Part shown: positions 41,727-50,877 of the stretch, one piece after another
How the letters are laid out: each line of letters starts with the position of its first letter
Numbering within the stretch: position 1 is the first letter of the stretch
Assembly: GCF_027359675.1 (NCBI RefSeq)
Contig: NZ_CP114786.1
Location: 3,012,501 to 3,076,500 of the forward strand
Source: Roseibium sp. Sym1
GTDB taxonomy: Bacteria; Pseudomonadota; Alphaproteobacteria; Rhizobiales; Stappiaceae
DNA length: 64,000 bases
Direction: 5' to 3'
Notes under the pieces: model-generated
Seen by the model: only the letters and a program-made list of their open reading frames with translations
Told to the model about the DNA's origin: nothing
The model's database searches: none
Program-made: the position numbers and the translations under genes

Positions 41727-43082
41727 TCAGCCCGACACCGCCTTCAGCCCCGTTTCCACCGCCGACAGGATCTTGGCAACATGCTCGGTCGTGAGCACCA
41801 GCGGTGGCGAGAAGATGGCGTTGTTGCCGGAGACCCGGATCATGACGCCATCCTCATAGGCGGCCTTCTGGAATGTCAGCGGCACGTCCTTGCCGACCGG
41901 CTTCTTGCTGGCGCGGTCTGAAACCAGCTCGATGGCGCACATCAGGCCTTCGCCGCGCACGTCGCCGATCACCTCGAACCGTTCCTGCAGCCCTTTCAGG
42001 CCGCCGAGCAGTTCCGGCCCGCGCACAGCGGCGTTCTCGTGCACCTTGAGGCGCTTGATTTCACTCAGGGCGGCAAGAGCGGCCGCGGCGCCGACCGGGT
42101 GGCCGGAATAGGTGTAGCCGGTGTCGATGGAGGCGATGCCGCTGGTGTCCTTTTCGAAGACTTCGGCCACGCGGCCGGCGATCATCACGGCACCGAAGGG
42201 GAAATAACCGTTGGTGATCGCCTTGGCAGTGCACATCAGGTCCGGCTGGACGCCCCAGTGACGGGCGCCGCTTTCACTGCCGGTGCGGCCGAAGGCGGTG
42301 ATGACCTCGTCGGAGATCAGGAGAATGCCGTTACGGTCGCAGATCTCGCGCACCATCGGCATGAAACTCGGATGGGGCGGCATGACGCCGCCGGCGCCGA
42401 GCACCGGCTCCATGATGAAGGCGGCAATGGTGTTGGCGCCCTGGAAGGCGATCTCATCCTCCAGTGCCGCGGCACAGAGTTGCGCGAGCCTTTCCGGATC
42501 GCTTTCGTTGAACGGATTGCGGTAGGTGTAGGGGGCCGGAATATGGAAACAGCCCGGCAGCAGCGGCTCGTAGGCGTTGCGGAACTTGCCGTTGCCGTTG
42601 ACGCTGGCCCCGCCGAAATGGGTGCCATGATAGCCCTTTTTCAGGCTGATGAACTTGGTCCGGCCGGCTTCGCCGCGGATGCGGTGATACTGGCGCGCCA
42701 GCTTGAGCGCGACCTCGACGCTGTCCGATCCGCCGGAGGTGAAGAAGGCGCGGGTGAGGCCGTCGGGGGCGAAGAACTCGGCGAGTTCGTAGGAAAGCTC
42801 GATCACCTTGTCGTTGGAGGTGCCGCGGAAGATCGAATAATAGGGCAGGGCTTCCAGCTGCGCGGCGATGGCCTCTTTCACCGGGGCGCAGGAATAGCCG
42901 AGATTGACGTTCCACAATCCTCCGACCGCGTCGATGACCTCGTGACCGTCGACATCGGTGATGAAAACATCGCGGCCGCCGGTCAGGATGGTCGGCAGGT
43001 TGGCCTGGCTGTCGGCCGGATGCGCCATCGGATGCCAGACATGGCGGGCATTGTTTTCCTTCAGGAAGTTGGAATCCTTCAT
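41727..43082 (-). CDS. Class III aminotransferase (omega-amino acid/amine:pyruvate type)
   Basis: A 451-residue fold-type I PLP aminotransferase. Landmarks are DGHEVIDAVGGLWNVNLGYS near residue 45, FTSGGSDSVEVALKLARQYH near residue 115 and LLISDEVITAFGRTG. The PLP lysine lies in CTAKAITNGYFPFGAV and the phosphate-binding YTYSGHPVGAAAALA follows. Homologues act on beta-alanine, taurine, putrescine or aromatic amines. It is the third gene of an IclR-HAD-aminotransferase operon (4-base overlap with the HAD gene). The operon is divergent from a TTT transporter and an aldehyde dehydrogenase, suggesting amine or amino acid use. Confidence 0.9.
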   Translation of the reverse strand: MKDSNFLKENNARHVWHPMAHPADSQANLPTILTGGRDVFITDVDGHEVIDAVGGLWNVNLGYSCAPVKEAIAAQLEALPYYSIFRGTSNDKVIELSYELAEFFAPDGLTRAFFTSGGSDSVEVALKLARQYHRIRGEAGRTKFISLKKGYHGTHFGGASVNGNGKFRNAYEPLLPGCFHIPAPYTYRNPFNESDPERLAQLCAAALEDEIAFQGANTIAAFIMEPVLGAGGVMPPHPSFMPMVREICDRNGILLISDEVITAFGRTGSESGARHWGVQPDLMCTAKAITNGYFPFGAVMIAGRVAEVFEKDTSGIASIDTGYTYSGHPVGAAAALAALSEIKRLKVHENAAVRGPELLGGLKGLQERFEVIGDVRGEGLMCAIELVSDRASKKPVGKDVPLTFQKAAYEDGVMIRVSGNNAIFSPPLVLTTEHVAKILSAVETGLKAVSG

Positions 43083-43759
43083 GTCATGTCTCCTTTTACG
43101 GGCAGCGGCAGGCCGAGCAGGCGCAGCGCGTCGTCATATGAACGGCGTGGGTTGAGAACGTCGAAATGGACCGTTTGCATGCCGGCGGCTTCGGCGCCGC
43201 GTATGTTGCGCAACTGGTCGTCGACAAAGACGCAGGACGCGGCGGGCAGGCCCAGCCTGTCCAGGCAGGTTTGATAAGCACGGGGGTCGGGTTTCAGGAT
43301 CTTCGTGTAGGTGGCGTCGACGATGACGTCGAAATCCTTCAGGAACGCGAGTTTTTCGCGGAATTCCGGACCGTAGAAAAGGTCGAGCTCGTTGGAGAGG
43401 ATCGCCAGCCTGCAGCCGGCGCTGCGGGCGGTCTCGATGGCGGCAAGGGCTTCGGGACGCATCACTGCATCCGGATCGGCGCCGCGCGCGGCCTTGACGA
43501 AGTCCGCCATCTCCGTGAAGGGCCGGCCGGTCAGGTCCGCGACTTCACGTGTCCTTGTGCGCCAGTAGTCGCGCTCGGAGATCTCGTCAGCCTGCATGGA
43601 TTGCCACAAGGGGTCGGTTGCGGGGTCGAAAGGGCCGCGCCAGGCAAGTGTCCCGGGTGCAAGGCCGAGCGCCTGTTCGGTCAGGTCATGGGTTTCGAAA
43701 AGAGTGCGTGTGACGACGCCGCCGAAATCCAGGACCAGGGCCTTGTGATCATGCGGCAT
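43079..43759 (-). CDS. HAD-superfamily hydrolase (HAD-IA)
   Basis: A 226-residue HAD phosphatase-like protein. Motif I is LDFGGVVTRTLFE near residue 10 (nucleophile Asp, glycine two residues later), motif II is LAILSNELD, motif III has the lysine in KILKPDPRAY, and motif IV is FVDDQLRNI. It resembles YihX-type sugar phosphatases or epoxide-hydrolase-like HADs. The pairing with IclR and an aminotransferase does not identify its substrate. It overlaps the IclR gene by 11 bases. Confidence 0.85.
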   Translation of the reverse strand: MPHDHKALVLDFGGVVTRTLFETHDLTEQALGLAPGTLAWRGPFDPATDPLWQSMQADEISERDYWRTRTREVADLTGRPFTEMADFVKAARGADPDAVMRPEALAAIETARSAGCRLAILSNELDLFYGPEFREKLAFLKDFDVIVDATYTKILKPDPRAYQTCLDRLGLPAASCVFVDDQLRNIRGAEAAGMQTVHFDVLNPRRSYDDALRLLGLPLPVKGDMT

Positions 43760-44534
43760 GGTGCCAGATCCTCTTGAGGTCGGTGGGGACGAGGCCGCCG
43801 AGCTTGTCGGTGACCTCCGCCGCGGTGCTGATCAGGTCCCGGCGGATTTTCGACTTGAGATCCTCGGTCATGCGCACGGTCGGCGCGGCGACGGCGATGG
43901 TGCCGATCGCTTCCAGGCGGTCGCCGAAAACCGGGGCGGCGAAAGAGGAGACATGGGTCTCGAACCCCTGGTCGACAAAGGCGATGCCGTCTTCGCGGAC
44001 CTTCTCGACGGCGTCTTTCAGCACTTGCGGATCGGTGATCGAATGGCTGGTCCAGGCCCTGAGCGGCTTTTTCAGCAGATCGGCCAGAAGCTGGTCGGGG
44101 CCAAAGGCGAGCATGGCAAGGCCCGAGGCCGTGGCGTGGAGCGGCAGCAGTTCCGCCTCGTCGAAATAGACCCTGGTGCCGTGGATCAGGGCGTCGTGGT
44201 GATAGAGCGGCGACAGGTGATTGCCCTCGCGCAGGGATACGTGCACCAGTTCGCCGAGTTCCGCAGCGAGCTGTTCCACCAGCGGCGCGACCAGGGTGCG
44301 GGCCGGGAACAGGCGTTCGCGCACGGCGGCAAGGCGCAGGATCGCCGGGCCGAGCCGGTAGCCCTTTGTGCCCGGGTTCTGTTCCAGGAAACCGTTGGCG
44401 GTCAGCTCCACCAGATGGCGGTGCACGGTTGCCTTGTCCTGGCCCGAGAGCTTGCGGAATTCGGTCAGCCCGATTTCCGGCCTGCTTGCGGAAAAGTGGT
44501 TCAGCAGGTTCAGCGCCTTGGTGATCGTTCCCAT
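43749..44534 (-). CDS. IclR-family transcriptional regulator
   Basis: A 261-residue IclR protein. The N-terminal winged helix is ITKALNLLNHFSASRPEIGLTEF...GQDKATVHRHLVELTANGFLEQ. The effector domain includes SGLAMLAFGPDQLLADLL and DGIAFVDQGFETHVSSFAAPVF. The frame is open up to 44747, but the ATG at 44534 gives the normal N-terminus and the DNA upstream is AT-rich intergenic sequence. It probably controls its own operon and the divergent transporter operon. Confidence 0.88.
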   Translation of the reverse strand: MGTITKALNLLNHFSASRPEIGLTEFRKLSGQDKATVHRHLVELTANGFLEQNPGTKGYRLGPAILRLAAVRERLFPARTLVAPLVEQLAAELGELVHVSLREGNHLSPLYHHDALIHGTRVYFDEAELLPLHATASGLAMLAFGPDQLLADLLKKPLRAWTSHSITDPQVLKDAVEKVREDGIAFVDQGFETHVSSFAAPVFGDRLEAIGTIAVAAPTVRMTEDLKSKIRRDLISTAAEVTDKLGGLVPTDLKRIWHHAA

Positions 44535-44816
44535 CGAAAGAAGGTTCCGTTCTTGTCGTGATGCAAGTGCCGCGGTCCGGAGATCGCATTTGCCAGTTGT
44601 ATTGATCTTGACATGTAGTTTCATTTGAAACAATATATTTTTGATACCAATGGTTTGATATATGAACCGATCGAGAGGCGTTGACGAGGCATCCTCTCGT
44701 ATTTCGGAGGTTGACACAAGATTATTTAAGATCACAATATTTAACAAAATAAATAAAAACAGATCAAGACCGGCGCCAATGTCCGGCTGTCACCTGACCA
44801 GAGAAAGGGACTTGAA
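44535..44816. promoter_or_regulatory. Divergent promoter region IclR / TTT transporter
   Basis: A 282-base AT-rich gap between divergent operons. TTTGATA occurs twice in direct orientation flanking the small dyad ACCAATGGT (44646-44654), within ATATATTT...GATATAT. Such paired sites are plausible for an IclR regulator. No gene is visible here. Confidence 0.4.
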
Positions 44817-45752
44817 ATGAAAAGACATGCCATCGCCCTGACGGCGGCGACCTTGATGTCCGTGACGGCCGCCGTGGCCGAATATCCGGAAAAACCCGTC
44901 TCCTTCATCGTGCCCTGGCCTCCGGGGGATCTGGAAGACGTGCTTACCCGACTGATCGCGGACGAGTTCCAGGACATGTACGGCGTGCCGGCGGCCGTGG
45001 TGAACAAGCCGGGCGGCGGTGGCGGGCCCTTCCCGGGGGCTGTCGAGGTCGCAACGGCGCCGGCGGACGGCTACACCATCGGCTCTTTCGTCACCGACGT
45101 GCCGATCGGCGGGCCGCAGATCGGCATCCCTGAACTGACGCCGAACCCGTTCGAGCCGATCGGCATCTTCATGACCTATCCGTTCGTCATCGCCGCCGGC
45201 GCGAATGCGCCCTACAGCACCTGGGAAGAACTGGCCGCCTACGCCAAGGACAACGACGTGGCTCTCGGCCATTTCGGTGGACCGCTGCCGCCGACCCAGA
45301 TCACCTTCGCGGCAGCCAAGACGTCCGGGTTCGATTTCGCCAGCGAGGCGGCCTTCGACGAACTCAACTGCAACACGCTGGCCTCCGGCGACGTTGACGT
45401 GATCAACACCACGCTTCAGCTGATCCAGCCCTGCCTGGGCGAGGTGAAGATCCTGGCCAGCATCGGCAAGGAGCGCACGGCGCTGACGCCGGACGCTCCG
45501 ACCGTTCAGGAAATCAATCCGGAATTGTCCGTGGCGCTGTGGAACGGCCTGTTCGTTCACAAGGATGTGCCGGAAGACGCGCGCGTCAAGATTTCCAAGG
45601 CGGCCCAGGCGGCGCTCGCAAAGCCCGAGGCGCTTGAGCTGATCGGCCAGACGGGCGTTCTGATCTACTGGCAGAACCCGGAGGAATCCGAGCAGCAGAT
45701 CGAGGCCGACGCGGCCGTTCTCGGCAAGATCGGCGAGCTGCTCGAGCAGTAA
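44817..45752 (+). CDS. tctC: Tripartite tricarboxylate transporter substrate-binding protein (TctC/Bug family)
   Basis: A 311-residue periplasmic protein with a Sec signal (MKRHAIALTAATLMSVTAAVA). The Bug-family core starts YPEKPVSFIVPWPPGDLEDV and has VNKPGGGGGPFPGAVEVATAPADGYTIG near residue 65. ATG preceded by GAGAAAGGG. It delivers a solute to the TctAB membrane complex encoded next. The substrate is unknown; neighbours suggest an organic acid or aldehyde precursor. A 7-bp GC-rich stem (45766-45789) follows the gene. Confidence 0.92.
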   Translation: MKRHAIALTAATLMSVTAAVAEYPEKPVSFIVPWPPGDLEDVLTRLIADEFQDMYGVPAAVVNKPGGGGGPFPGAVEVATAPADGYTIGSFVTDVPIGGPQIGIPELTPNPFEPIGIFMTYPFVIAAGANAPYSTWEELAAYAKDNDVALGHFGGPLPPTQITFAAAKTSGFDFASEAAFDELNCNTLASGDVDVINTTLQLIQPCLGEVKILASIGKERTALTPDAPTVQEINPELSVALWNGLFVHKDVPEDARVKISKAAQAALAKPEALELIGQTGVLIYWQNPEESEQQIEADAAVLGKIGELLEQ

Positions 45753-45765
45753 GTCATGCGAAACC

Positions 45766-45789
45766 GGCCGGCGCCCGACGGGGCCGGCC
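45766..45789 (+). terminator. Hairpin between tctC and tctB
   Basis: GGCCGGC (45766-45772) pairs with GCCGGCC (45783-45789) around a 10-base loop, directly after the binding-protein gene. There is no T run, so a stabilising or attenuating role is more likely than termination. Confidence 0.4.
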
Positions 45790-45810
45790 CACGCTGCCGG
45801 AGGTTTGCAC

Positions 45811-46350
45811 GTGGCGCGCATCAAGACGCTCCAGGAACTGTTCAGGCGGTATCGCCGTCCCGGCGATATCGTCTTCGCGGTGCTGTTCCTGTCATTTGCC
45901 TTGTTCCTGCTCTGGAAGCTGCCCGGGGAGACCGTGTGGGCGAAGCGCACCAACTGGTATGCGCAGCCCCGGTTCTGGCCGGCGGTCGCGGTGACGGGCA
46001 TGGTGATCTTCGCCAGCCTGCATTTCATAGGCTCGCTGTGTTCCAGGCGCATTCCGGGGCGCTGGCGGGAAGTCGGCTTCTGGCTGCAGTCGCTGGAATA
46101 CGTGCTCTATTTCCTGGCCTACGTGCTGCTGGTTCCGCGGATCGGCTACCTGCCGGCGACACTCGTCTTCTCGATCTTCCTGACCTTCCGGGTCGGTGAG
46201 GCGACGCGGGTCAACCTGGCGGCGGCGGCGGGGTTCAGCGTGGCCGTGGTCGTCATCTTCCGGGCGGTCCTGCAGGTGAAGATCCCGGCCGGCCACATCT
46301 ACGAGGCGCTGCCGGACGGCCTGCGCGCCTTCGCCCTGCTCTATCTGTGA
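45811..46350 (+). CDS. tctB: Tripartite tricarboxylate transporter small subunit (TctB family)
   Basis: A 179-residue protein with four hydrophobic segments, the typical TctB size and layout. It includes GDIVFAVLFLSFALFLLW near the N-terminus and RIGYLPATLVFSIFLTFRVG in the middle. The start is a GTG at 45811, seven bases after GGAGG; a TTG at 45805 would sit on the ribosome site. Between tctC and tctA as usual. Confidence 0.85.
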   Translation: MARIKTLQELFRRYRRPGDIVFAVLFLSFALFLLWKLPGETVWAKRTNWYAQPRFWPAVAVTGMVIFASLHFIGSLCSRRIPGRWREVGFWLQSLEYVLYFLAYVLLVPRIGYLPATLVFSIFLTFRVGEATRVNLAAAAGFSVAVVVIFRAVLQVKIPAGHIYEALPDGLRAFALLYL

Positions 46351-46357
46351 GGACCGG

Positions 46358-47884
46358 ATGGACATTCTCCTTTCCAGCCTTTCCATGCTTGCCCAGTGGC
46401 AGGTGCTGGTCGCCCTTGTCATCGGTTCCGTCGGCGGCGTGATCATCGGCGCGATCCCGGGTGTCGGAGCCGCGGTGGCGATCGCGATCCTGCTGCCGGC
46501 GACCTTCGCCTTCGAGCCGATCGTCGGCCTGACGCTGCTGCTCGGCGTCTACGGATCGTCCATGTATGGCGGTGCCATCCCCGCCGTCCTGATCAACACG
46601 CCGGGAACCGCGGTCAACGCCCTGACCACCTATGACGGCTATCCGATGACGAAAAAGGGTGAGGGGCACCGCGCGCTGTCGCTGGCCTATTCGGCATCTT
46701 TCTTCGGCGGCATCTTTTCCATTGTCTGCCTGATCGTGCTGTCACCGCTGCTGGCGATGATCGCGCCGCATTTCGGCAGCCGCGAGATCTTCCTGGCGGC
46801 GCTGATGGGCATCATCCTTGTGGTCGTGGCCCATCGCGGCCAGGTCTTTGCGGCGGGCATGCTGGCGTCCTTCGGCATTCTCCTGAGCACCATCGGCCTG
46901 GAACCGGCCAAGTACACCAAGCGCTTCACCTTCGACCAGAGCTGGCTGACCTCCGGTGTCGACCTGATCGTCGTCGTGCTCGGCCTGTTCGCGATTTCCC
47001 AGGCGCTGCTGCTTCTGGTGGACAGGGAGCACCATCCGGGGTCGGCCAGGGTCGGCGGCAATCTGTTTTCCGGCCTCAGGGAACTCTTTGCCTTCAAGCG
47101 GGTCGCCTTCGTCTCCTCCGGCTTCGGCGTGCTCATGGGCATGATCCCGGGCGTCGGCGAATTCACCGCCCAGTTCCTGTCCTACACCTATGCCCAGAAA
47201 TCCTCGAAGACACCGGACCTGTTCGGCAAGGGGGCGCCCGAAGGCCTGATCGCCTCCGAAGCCGCCAACAATGCGGTGCCCGGCGCGGCAATGATCCCGC
47301 TGCTGGCGCTCGGCATTCCGGGCGAGGCGCTGACGGCGATGATGCTGTCCGTCTTCTACGTGCACAATGTCGTGCCCGGACCGCAGCTCTTCCAGGGACA
47401 GCTGGATTTTGTCATCGCGCTCTACCTGGCGCTGATCGTGCTCAACGTGATCGTGCTGGCCTTCCTGCTGTCCTCGACGGGGCTTCTCCTGAAGATCATC
47501 CAGATCCCGACCCGGTTCCTCGGCATGATGATCCTGACCCTGTCCTTCGTCGGGGTCTATTCGCTCAGGAATTCGGTGACGGACTGTGCCATTGCCGCCG
47601 GTTTCGGCGTCTTCGGCCTTGTGCTCAAGCGGCTCAATCTTCCGATTGTGCCGATCATCCTCGGGATGGTGCTCGGCGGTATCATGGAAGTGAAGCTGCG
47701 CACCGCCATGGCGCGGGTGAACACACCGCTCGACTTCATCGACCGGCCGATCGCCGCCTTTCTCTTCGTGATGATCCTGCTGATCCTGGTGTTGCATGTG
47801 CGCGCGGTGATCCGCGAGCACAAGGCGCGCCGCGCGCGGGAAGCGGGCGAAACAGACACCGAATTCTCGACACAACAAGGCTGA
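46358..47884 (+). CDS. tctA: Tripartite tricarboxylate transporter large permease (TctA family)
   Basis: A 508-residue membrane protein with about 12 segments. The TctA motifs are complete: GVIIGAIPGVGAAVAIAILLP near residue 28, YGSSMYGGAIPAVLINTPG near residue 67, FGVLMGMIPGVGEFTAQFLSY and ALGIPGEALTAMML. It transports the TctC-bound solute using an ion gradient. Seven bases after tctB with GAGGACCGG before the ATG. Confidence 0.95.
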   Translation: MDILLSSLSMLAQWQVLVALVIGSVGGVIIGAIPGVGAAVAIAILLPATFAFEPIVGLTLLLGVYGSSMYGGAIPAVLINTPGTAVNALTTYDGYPMTKKGEGHRALSLAYSASFFGGIFSIVCLIVLSPLLAMIAPHFGSREIFLAALMGIILVVVAHRGQVFAAGMLASFGILLSTIGLEPAKYTKRFTFDQSWLTSGVDLIVVVLGLFAISQALLLLVDREHHPGSARVGGNLFSGLRELFAFKRVAFVSSGFGVLMGMIPGVGEFTAQFLSYTYAQKSSKTPDLFGKGAPEGLIASEAANNAVPGAAMIPLLALGIPGEALTAMMLSVFYVHNVVPGPQLFQGQLDFVIALYLALIVLNVIVLAFLLSSTGLLLKIIQIPTRFLGMMILTLSFVGVYSLRNSVTDCAIAAGFGVFGLVLKRLNLPIVPIILGMVLGGIMEVKLRTAMARVNTPLDFIDRPIAAFLFVMILLILVLHVRAVIREHKARRAREAGETDTEFSTQQG

Positions 47885-47891
47885 CCCCAGG

Positions 47892-49379
47892 ATGTTCGAC
47901 CAATCCGCAATCGATCCGTTGCGCCACGCATCCGTGTCCGACCGGGGGCATTTCATCGATGGCCGGAGTGTGCCTTCGATGTCCGGAGAGACGCTCGACG
48001 TGGTGTCGCCTATCGACGGCAGGGCCTTCACGCGCATTGCCTCCGGTTCGCCCACGGACGTGGACCGGGCGGTGACTGCCGCGCGGAAGACCTTCGAGGA
48101 TGGCCGCTGGTCCTGCGCCGCGCCCGCGCAGCGCAAGAAGGTGCTCCTGAAACTTGCCGATCTGATCGAAAGGGACGCCCTGGAACTCGCCGTTCTCGGG
48201 GTCCGTGACAACGGCACGGAAATCTCCATGGCCTACAAGGCCGAGGCGTTGTCGGCGGCGGCGACCTTCCGCTATTACGCCGAGGCGCTCGACAAGGTCT
48301 ATGGCGAGGTCGCCCCGACCGCGGACAGCGTGCTCGCCCTGGTGCACAAGGCGCCGGTCGGCGTCGTCGGCGCGATCGTGCCCTGGAACTTCCCGCTGAT
48401 GATCGGTGCCTGGAAACTGGCGCCGGCGCTGGCGATGGGCAATTCGGTTGTCCTGAAGCCCGCCGAAACCGCTTCGCTCAGCCTGCTCAGGATCGCGGAA
48501 TTGGCATCAGAGGCCGGCCTCCCCGACGGGGTTCTGAATGTGGTGACAGGGTCGGGTGCGGTGGTCGGCGAGGCGCTGGCGCTGTCCATGGAGGTCGATA
48601 TTCTCGTCTTTACGGGGTCGGGTGCGACCGGCCGCCGGCTGCTCGAATATTCCGCCCGCTCCAACCTGAAGCGCTGCTACCTGGAACTCGGCGGAAAGTC
48701 ACCGAACATCGTCTTCAATGATGCCGCCGATCTTGAAAAGGCCGCGAAGGTGTCGGCCGCGGGGATCTTCCGCAATTCCGGCCAGGTCTGTGTCGCCGGC
48801 TCGCGTCTGCTGGTGCAGGAGGAAATCCATGACGACTTCGTCGCCGCGCTTTGCAGGCAGGCCGAGGCGTTGACGGTGGGCGACCCGCTCGATCTTTCCA
48901 GCCAGATCGGCGCGGTGCATTCCCTGACGCAGCTCGAAAGCCATCTGGCGTTCGTCGAGACCGCGGAAGCGGAGGGCGCCGAGCGGCGTACCGGCGGGGG
49001 GCGCATCCTTCAGGACACCGGCGGCTACTATATGGCGCCGACCGTGATGACCGGTGTGAAGCCATCGGACACGATTGCGCAAAAGGAAGTCTTCGGGCCC
49101 GTTCTTGCCGTGACTTCCTTCAAGGACGAAGCCGAGGCCATCCGGATGGCCAATGCGAGCGACTACGGTCTGGCTGCCGGGGTCTGGACGGCGGATCTCG
49201 GCCGCGCGCATCGCATGATCAGGGCTGTCCGCTCGGGCGTCATTCACGTCAACACCTATGGTGGGTCGGACCTGACCGTACCCCTTGGCGGCATGAAGCA
49301 GTCCGGCAACGGTCACGACAAGTCGCTGCACGCGCTCGACAAGTATGTCGATCTGAAAACCGCCTGGATCCAGCTGTGA
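47892..49379 (+). CDS. NAD-dependent aldehyde dehydrogenase
   Basis: A 495-residue aldehyde dehydrogenase. Landmarks are PWNFPLMIGAWKLAPALAMG, LELGGKSPNIVF with the general base, NSGQVCVAGSRL with the nucleophilic cysteine, and FGPVLAV. It belongs to the broad PuuC/betaine-aldehyde group. Immediately downstream of tctA, it probably oxidises an aldehyde derived from the imported solute or from the divergent aminotransferase. Confidence 0.88.
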   Translation: MFDQSAIDPLRHASVSDRGHFIDGRSVPSMSGETLDVVSPIDGRAFTRIASGSPTDVDRAVTAARKTFEDGRWSCAAPAQRKKVLLKLADLIERDALELAVLGVRDNGTEISMAYKAEALSAAATFRYYAEALDKVYGEVAPTADSVLALVHKAPVGVVGAIVPWNFPLMIGAWKLAPALAMGNSVVLKPAETASLSLLRIAELASEAGLPDGVLNVVTGSGAVVGEALALSMEVDILVFTGSGATGRRLLEYSARSNLKRCYLELGGKSPNIVFNDAADLEKAAKVSAAGIFRNSGQVCVAGSRLLVQEEIHDDFVAALCRQAEALTVGDPLDLSSQIGAVHSLTQLESHLAFVETAEAEGAERRTGGGRILQDTGGYYMAPTVMTGVKPSDTIAQKEVFGPVLAVTSFKDEAEAIRMANASDYGLAAGVWTADLGRAHRMIRAVRSGVIHVNTYGGSDLTVPLGGMKQSGNGHDKSLHALDKYVDLKTAWIQL

Positions 49380-49395
49380 AGAAGAAGGCCCCGAG

Positions 49396-50628
49396 ATGAC
49401 CAAGACGATCCTGTCCATCGGCACCTACGACACCAAGAATGCGGAGCTGGAGTTCATCGAGCAGACGATTCTGGCCCAAGGCGGCAAGGTGCTGACGATG
49501 GATGTCAGCGTGCTCGGCGATCCCGAGACGCCCACCGGAATTTCAAAGCACGAGGTGGCCGAGGCCGGCGGCATGTCGATCGGGGAGGTCATCGCACAGG
49601 GCGATGAGAACAGGGCCTTTCAGGTGATGGCGCGGGGCGCTGCCAGGTTGGTCGCCGAAGGCCACGCCGAGGGACGGTTCGACGGCATGATCGCGCTTGG
49701 CGGCACCATGGGCACGGACCTGGCACTCGACTGCGCCCAGGCCCTGCCGATGGGGGTCCCGAAATTCATCGTCTCGACGGTCAGTTTTTCGCCGCTGATC
49801 CCTCCGGAAAGACTGGCGCCGGACATCCAGATGATCCTGTGGGCCGGCGGGCTCTACGGGCTCAACGGCATCTGCAAATCGTCGCTGGCGCAGGCGGCCG
49901 GTGCCGTGCTCGGCGCGGCCAATGCCGCGCAGCCGCCGGACCGGTCGAAACCGCTGGTCGGCATGACCTCGCTCGGCTCCAGCTGCCTGTCCTACATGAA
50001 GGTGCTCAAGCCCGCGCTGGAAGAGCGTGGTTACGAGGTGGCCGTGTTCCATTCCACCGGCATGGGCGGCATGGCTTTCGAGACGCTGGCGCGTGACGGC
50101 GCCTTCTGCTGCGTGATGGATTTCTGCCTGCAGGAATTCGGCAACATGCTGGCCGGGTCCCTGGTGAGCAGCGGGCCGGACCGGCTGACCAATGCAGGCA
50201 GGAACGGAACGCCGCAGATCGTCGCGCCGGGGGCCCTCGACCTGGTCGACTTCGCCGGCTGGCAGGAGATCCCGGCGCAATATGCCGACCGGCCGTTCCA
50301 CGAGCACAACCGCCTGATCAAGAGCTCCGTGTTCAACCCGGATGAACGGCGCCGATGGGCGCGGGAACTGGTCGCCCGCGTGGAAGCGGCTTCCGGACCG
50401 TCGCATCTGCTTTTGCCGCTCTGCGGCATCGAGGCGTGGGACAGGGAAGGCGAGGAGGCGCATGATCCGGAAGGCCTCGCCGCGTTCATCGAGGAGACCC
50501 GCGCGGTGTCGGCGGGCCGGATCCGGGTCACGGAGGTCGATGCGCATATCAACGACGCGGCTTTCTGCGACGCCGCGCTCAATGTGTTCGATGCCTGGGT
50601 TGCCGACGGCACCGTCAAGCGAAGCTGA
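49396..50628 (+). CDS. Tm-1-like ATP-binding protein (UPF0261)
   Basis: A 410-residue UPF0261 protein. The N-terminal half has SIGTYDTKNAELEFI and IALGGTMGTDLAL; the second half has GMTSLGSSCLSYMKVLKPALEERGYEVAVFHSTGMGG, typical of the family that includes the tomato Tm-1 N-terminal domain. Bacterial members are associated with catabolic operons and TTT transporters but lack an assigned reaction. It is the last gene of the tct operon, 16 bases after the aldehyde dehydrogenase. Confidence 0.87.
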   Translation: MTKTILSIGTYDTKNAELEFIEQTILAQGGKVLTMDVSVLGDPETPTGISKHEVAEAGGMSIGEVIAQGDENRAFQVMARGAARLVAEGHAEGRFDGMIALGGTMGTDLALDCAQALPMGVPKFIVSTVSFSPLIPPERLAPDIQMILWAGGLYGLNGICKSSLAQAAGAVLGAANAAQPPDRSKPLVGMTSLGSSCLSYMKVLKPALEERGYEVAVFHSTGMGGMAFETLARDGAFCCVMDFCLQEFGNMLAGSLVSSGPDRLTNAGRNGTPQIVAPGALDLVDFAGWQEIPAQYADRPFHEHNRLIKSSVFNPDERRRWARELVARVEAASGPSHLLLPLCGIEAWDREGEEAHDPEGLAAFIEETRAVSAGRIRVTEVDAHINDAAFCDAALNVFDAWVADGTVKRS

Positions 50629-50877
50629 GCGGGAGAGCTAGCCCGGCGGTGCCGTCGCGGAGCCGCGCCGTCCTGATGCCGGTCCGTTTGGAAAATTAGA
50701 CTAAATACTTCCGAATTCACTTCGTTTCGAATTTGCTGCCGTCAGGTCACTGCAAAAGCTCCTGATAACCCTTGACCTTTATAAGCGGTCTGGGGAACTC
50801 TTGGAATCGCCGCCGGTCTACCGGTGTCGCCGCAGCCTTTCGGGTGCATGCGGTTCGAGTCAGCGCTGGAGGTGAAT
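50629..50877. other. Intergenic region upstream of the T6SS-type cassette
   Basis: 249 bases with a GC-rich 5' part and an AT-rich centre (AAAATTAGACTAAATACTTC near 50693). TTGACC at 50773 could be a -35 box, but no convincing -10 is seen at normal spacing. The last bases carry GGAGGTGAAT before the DUF3540 ATG. No gene visible. Confidence 0.35.
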
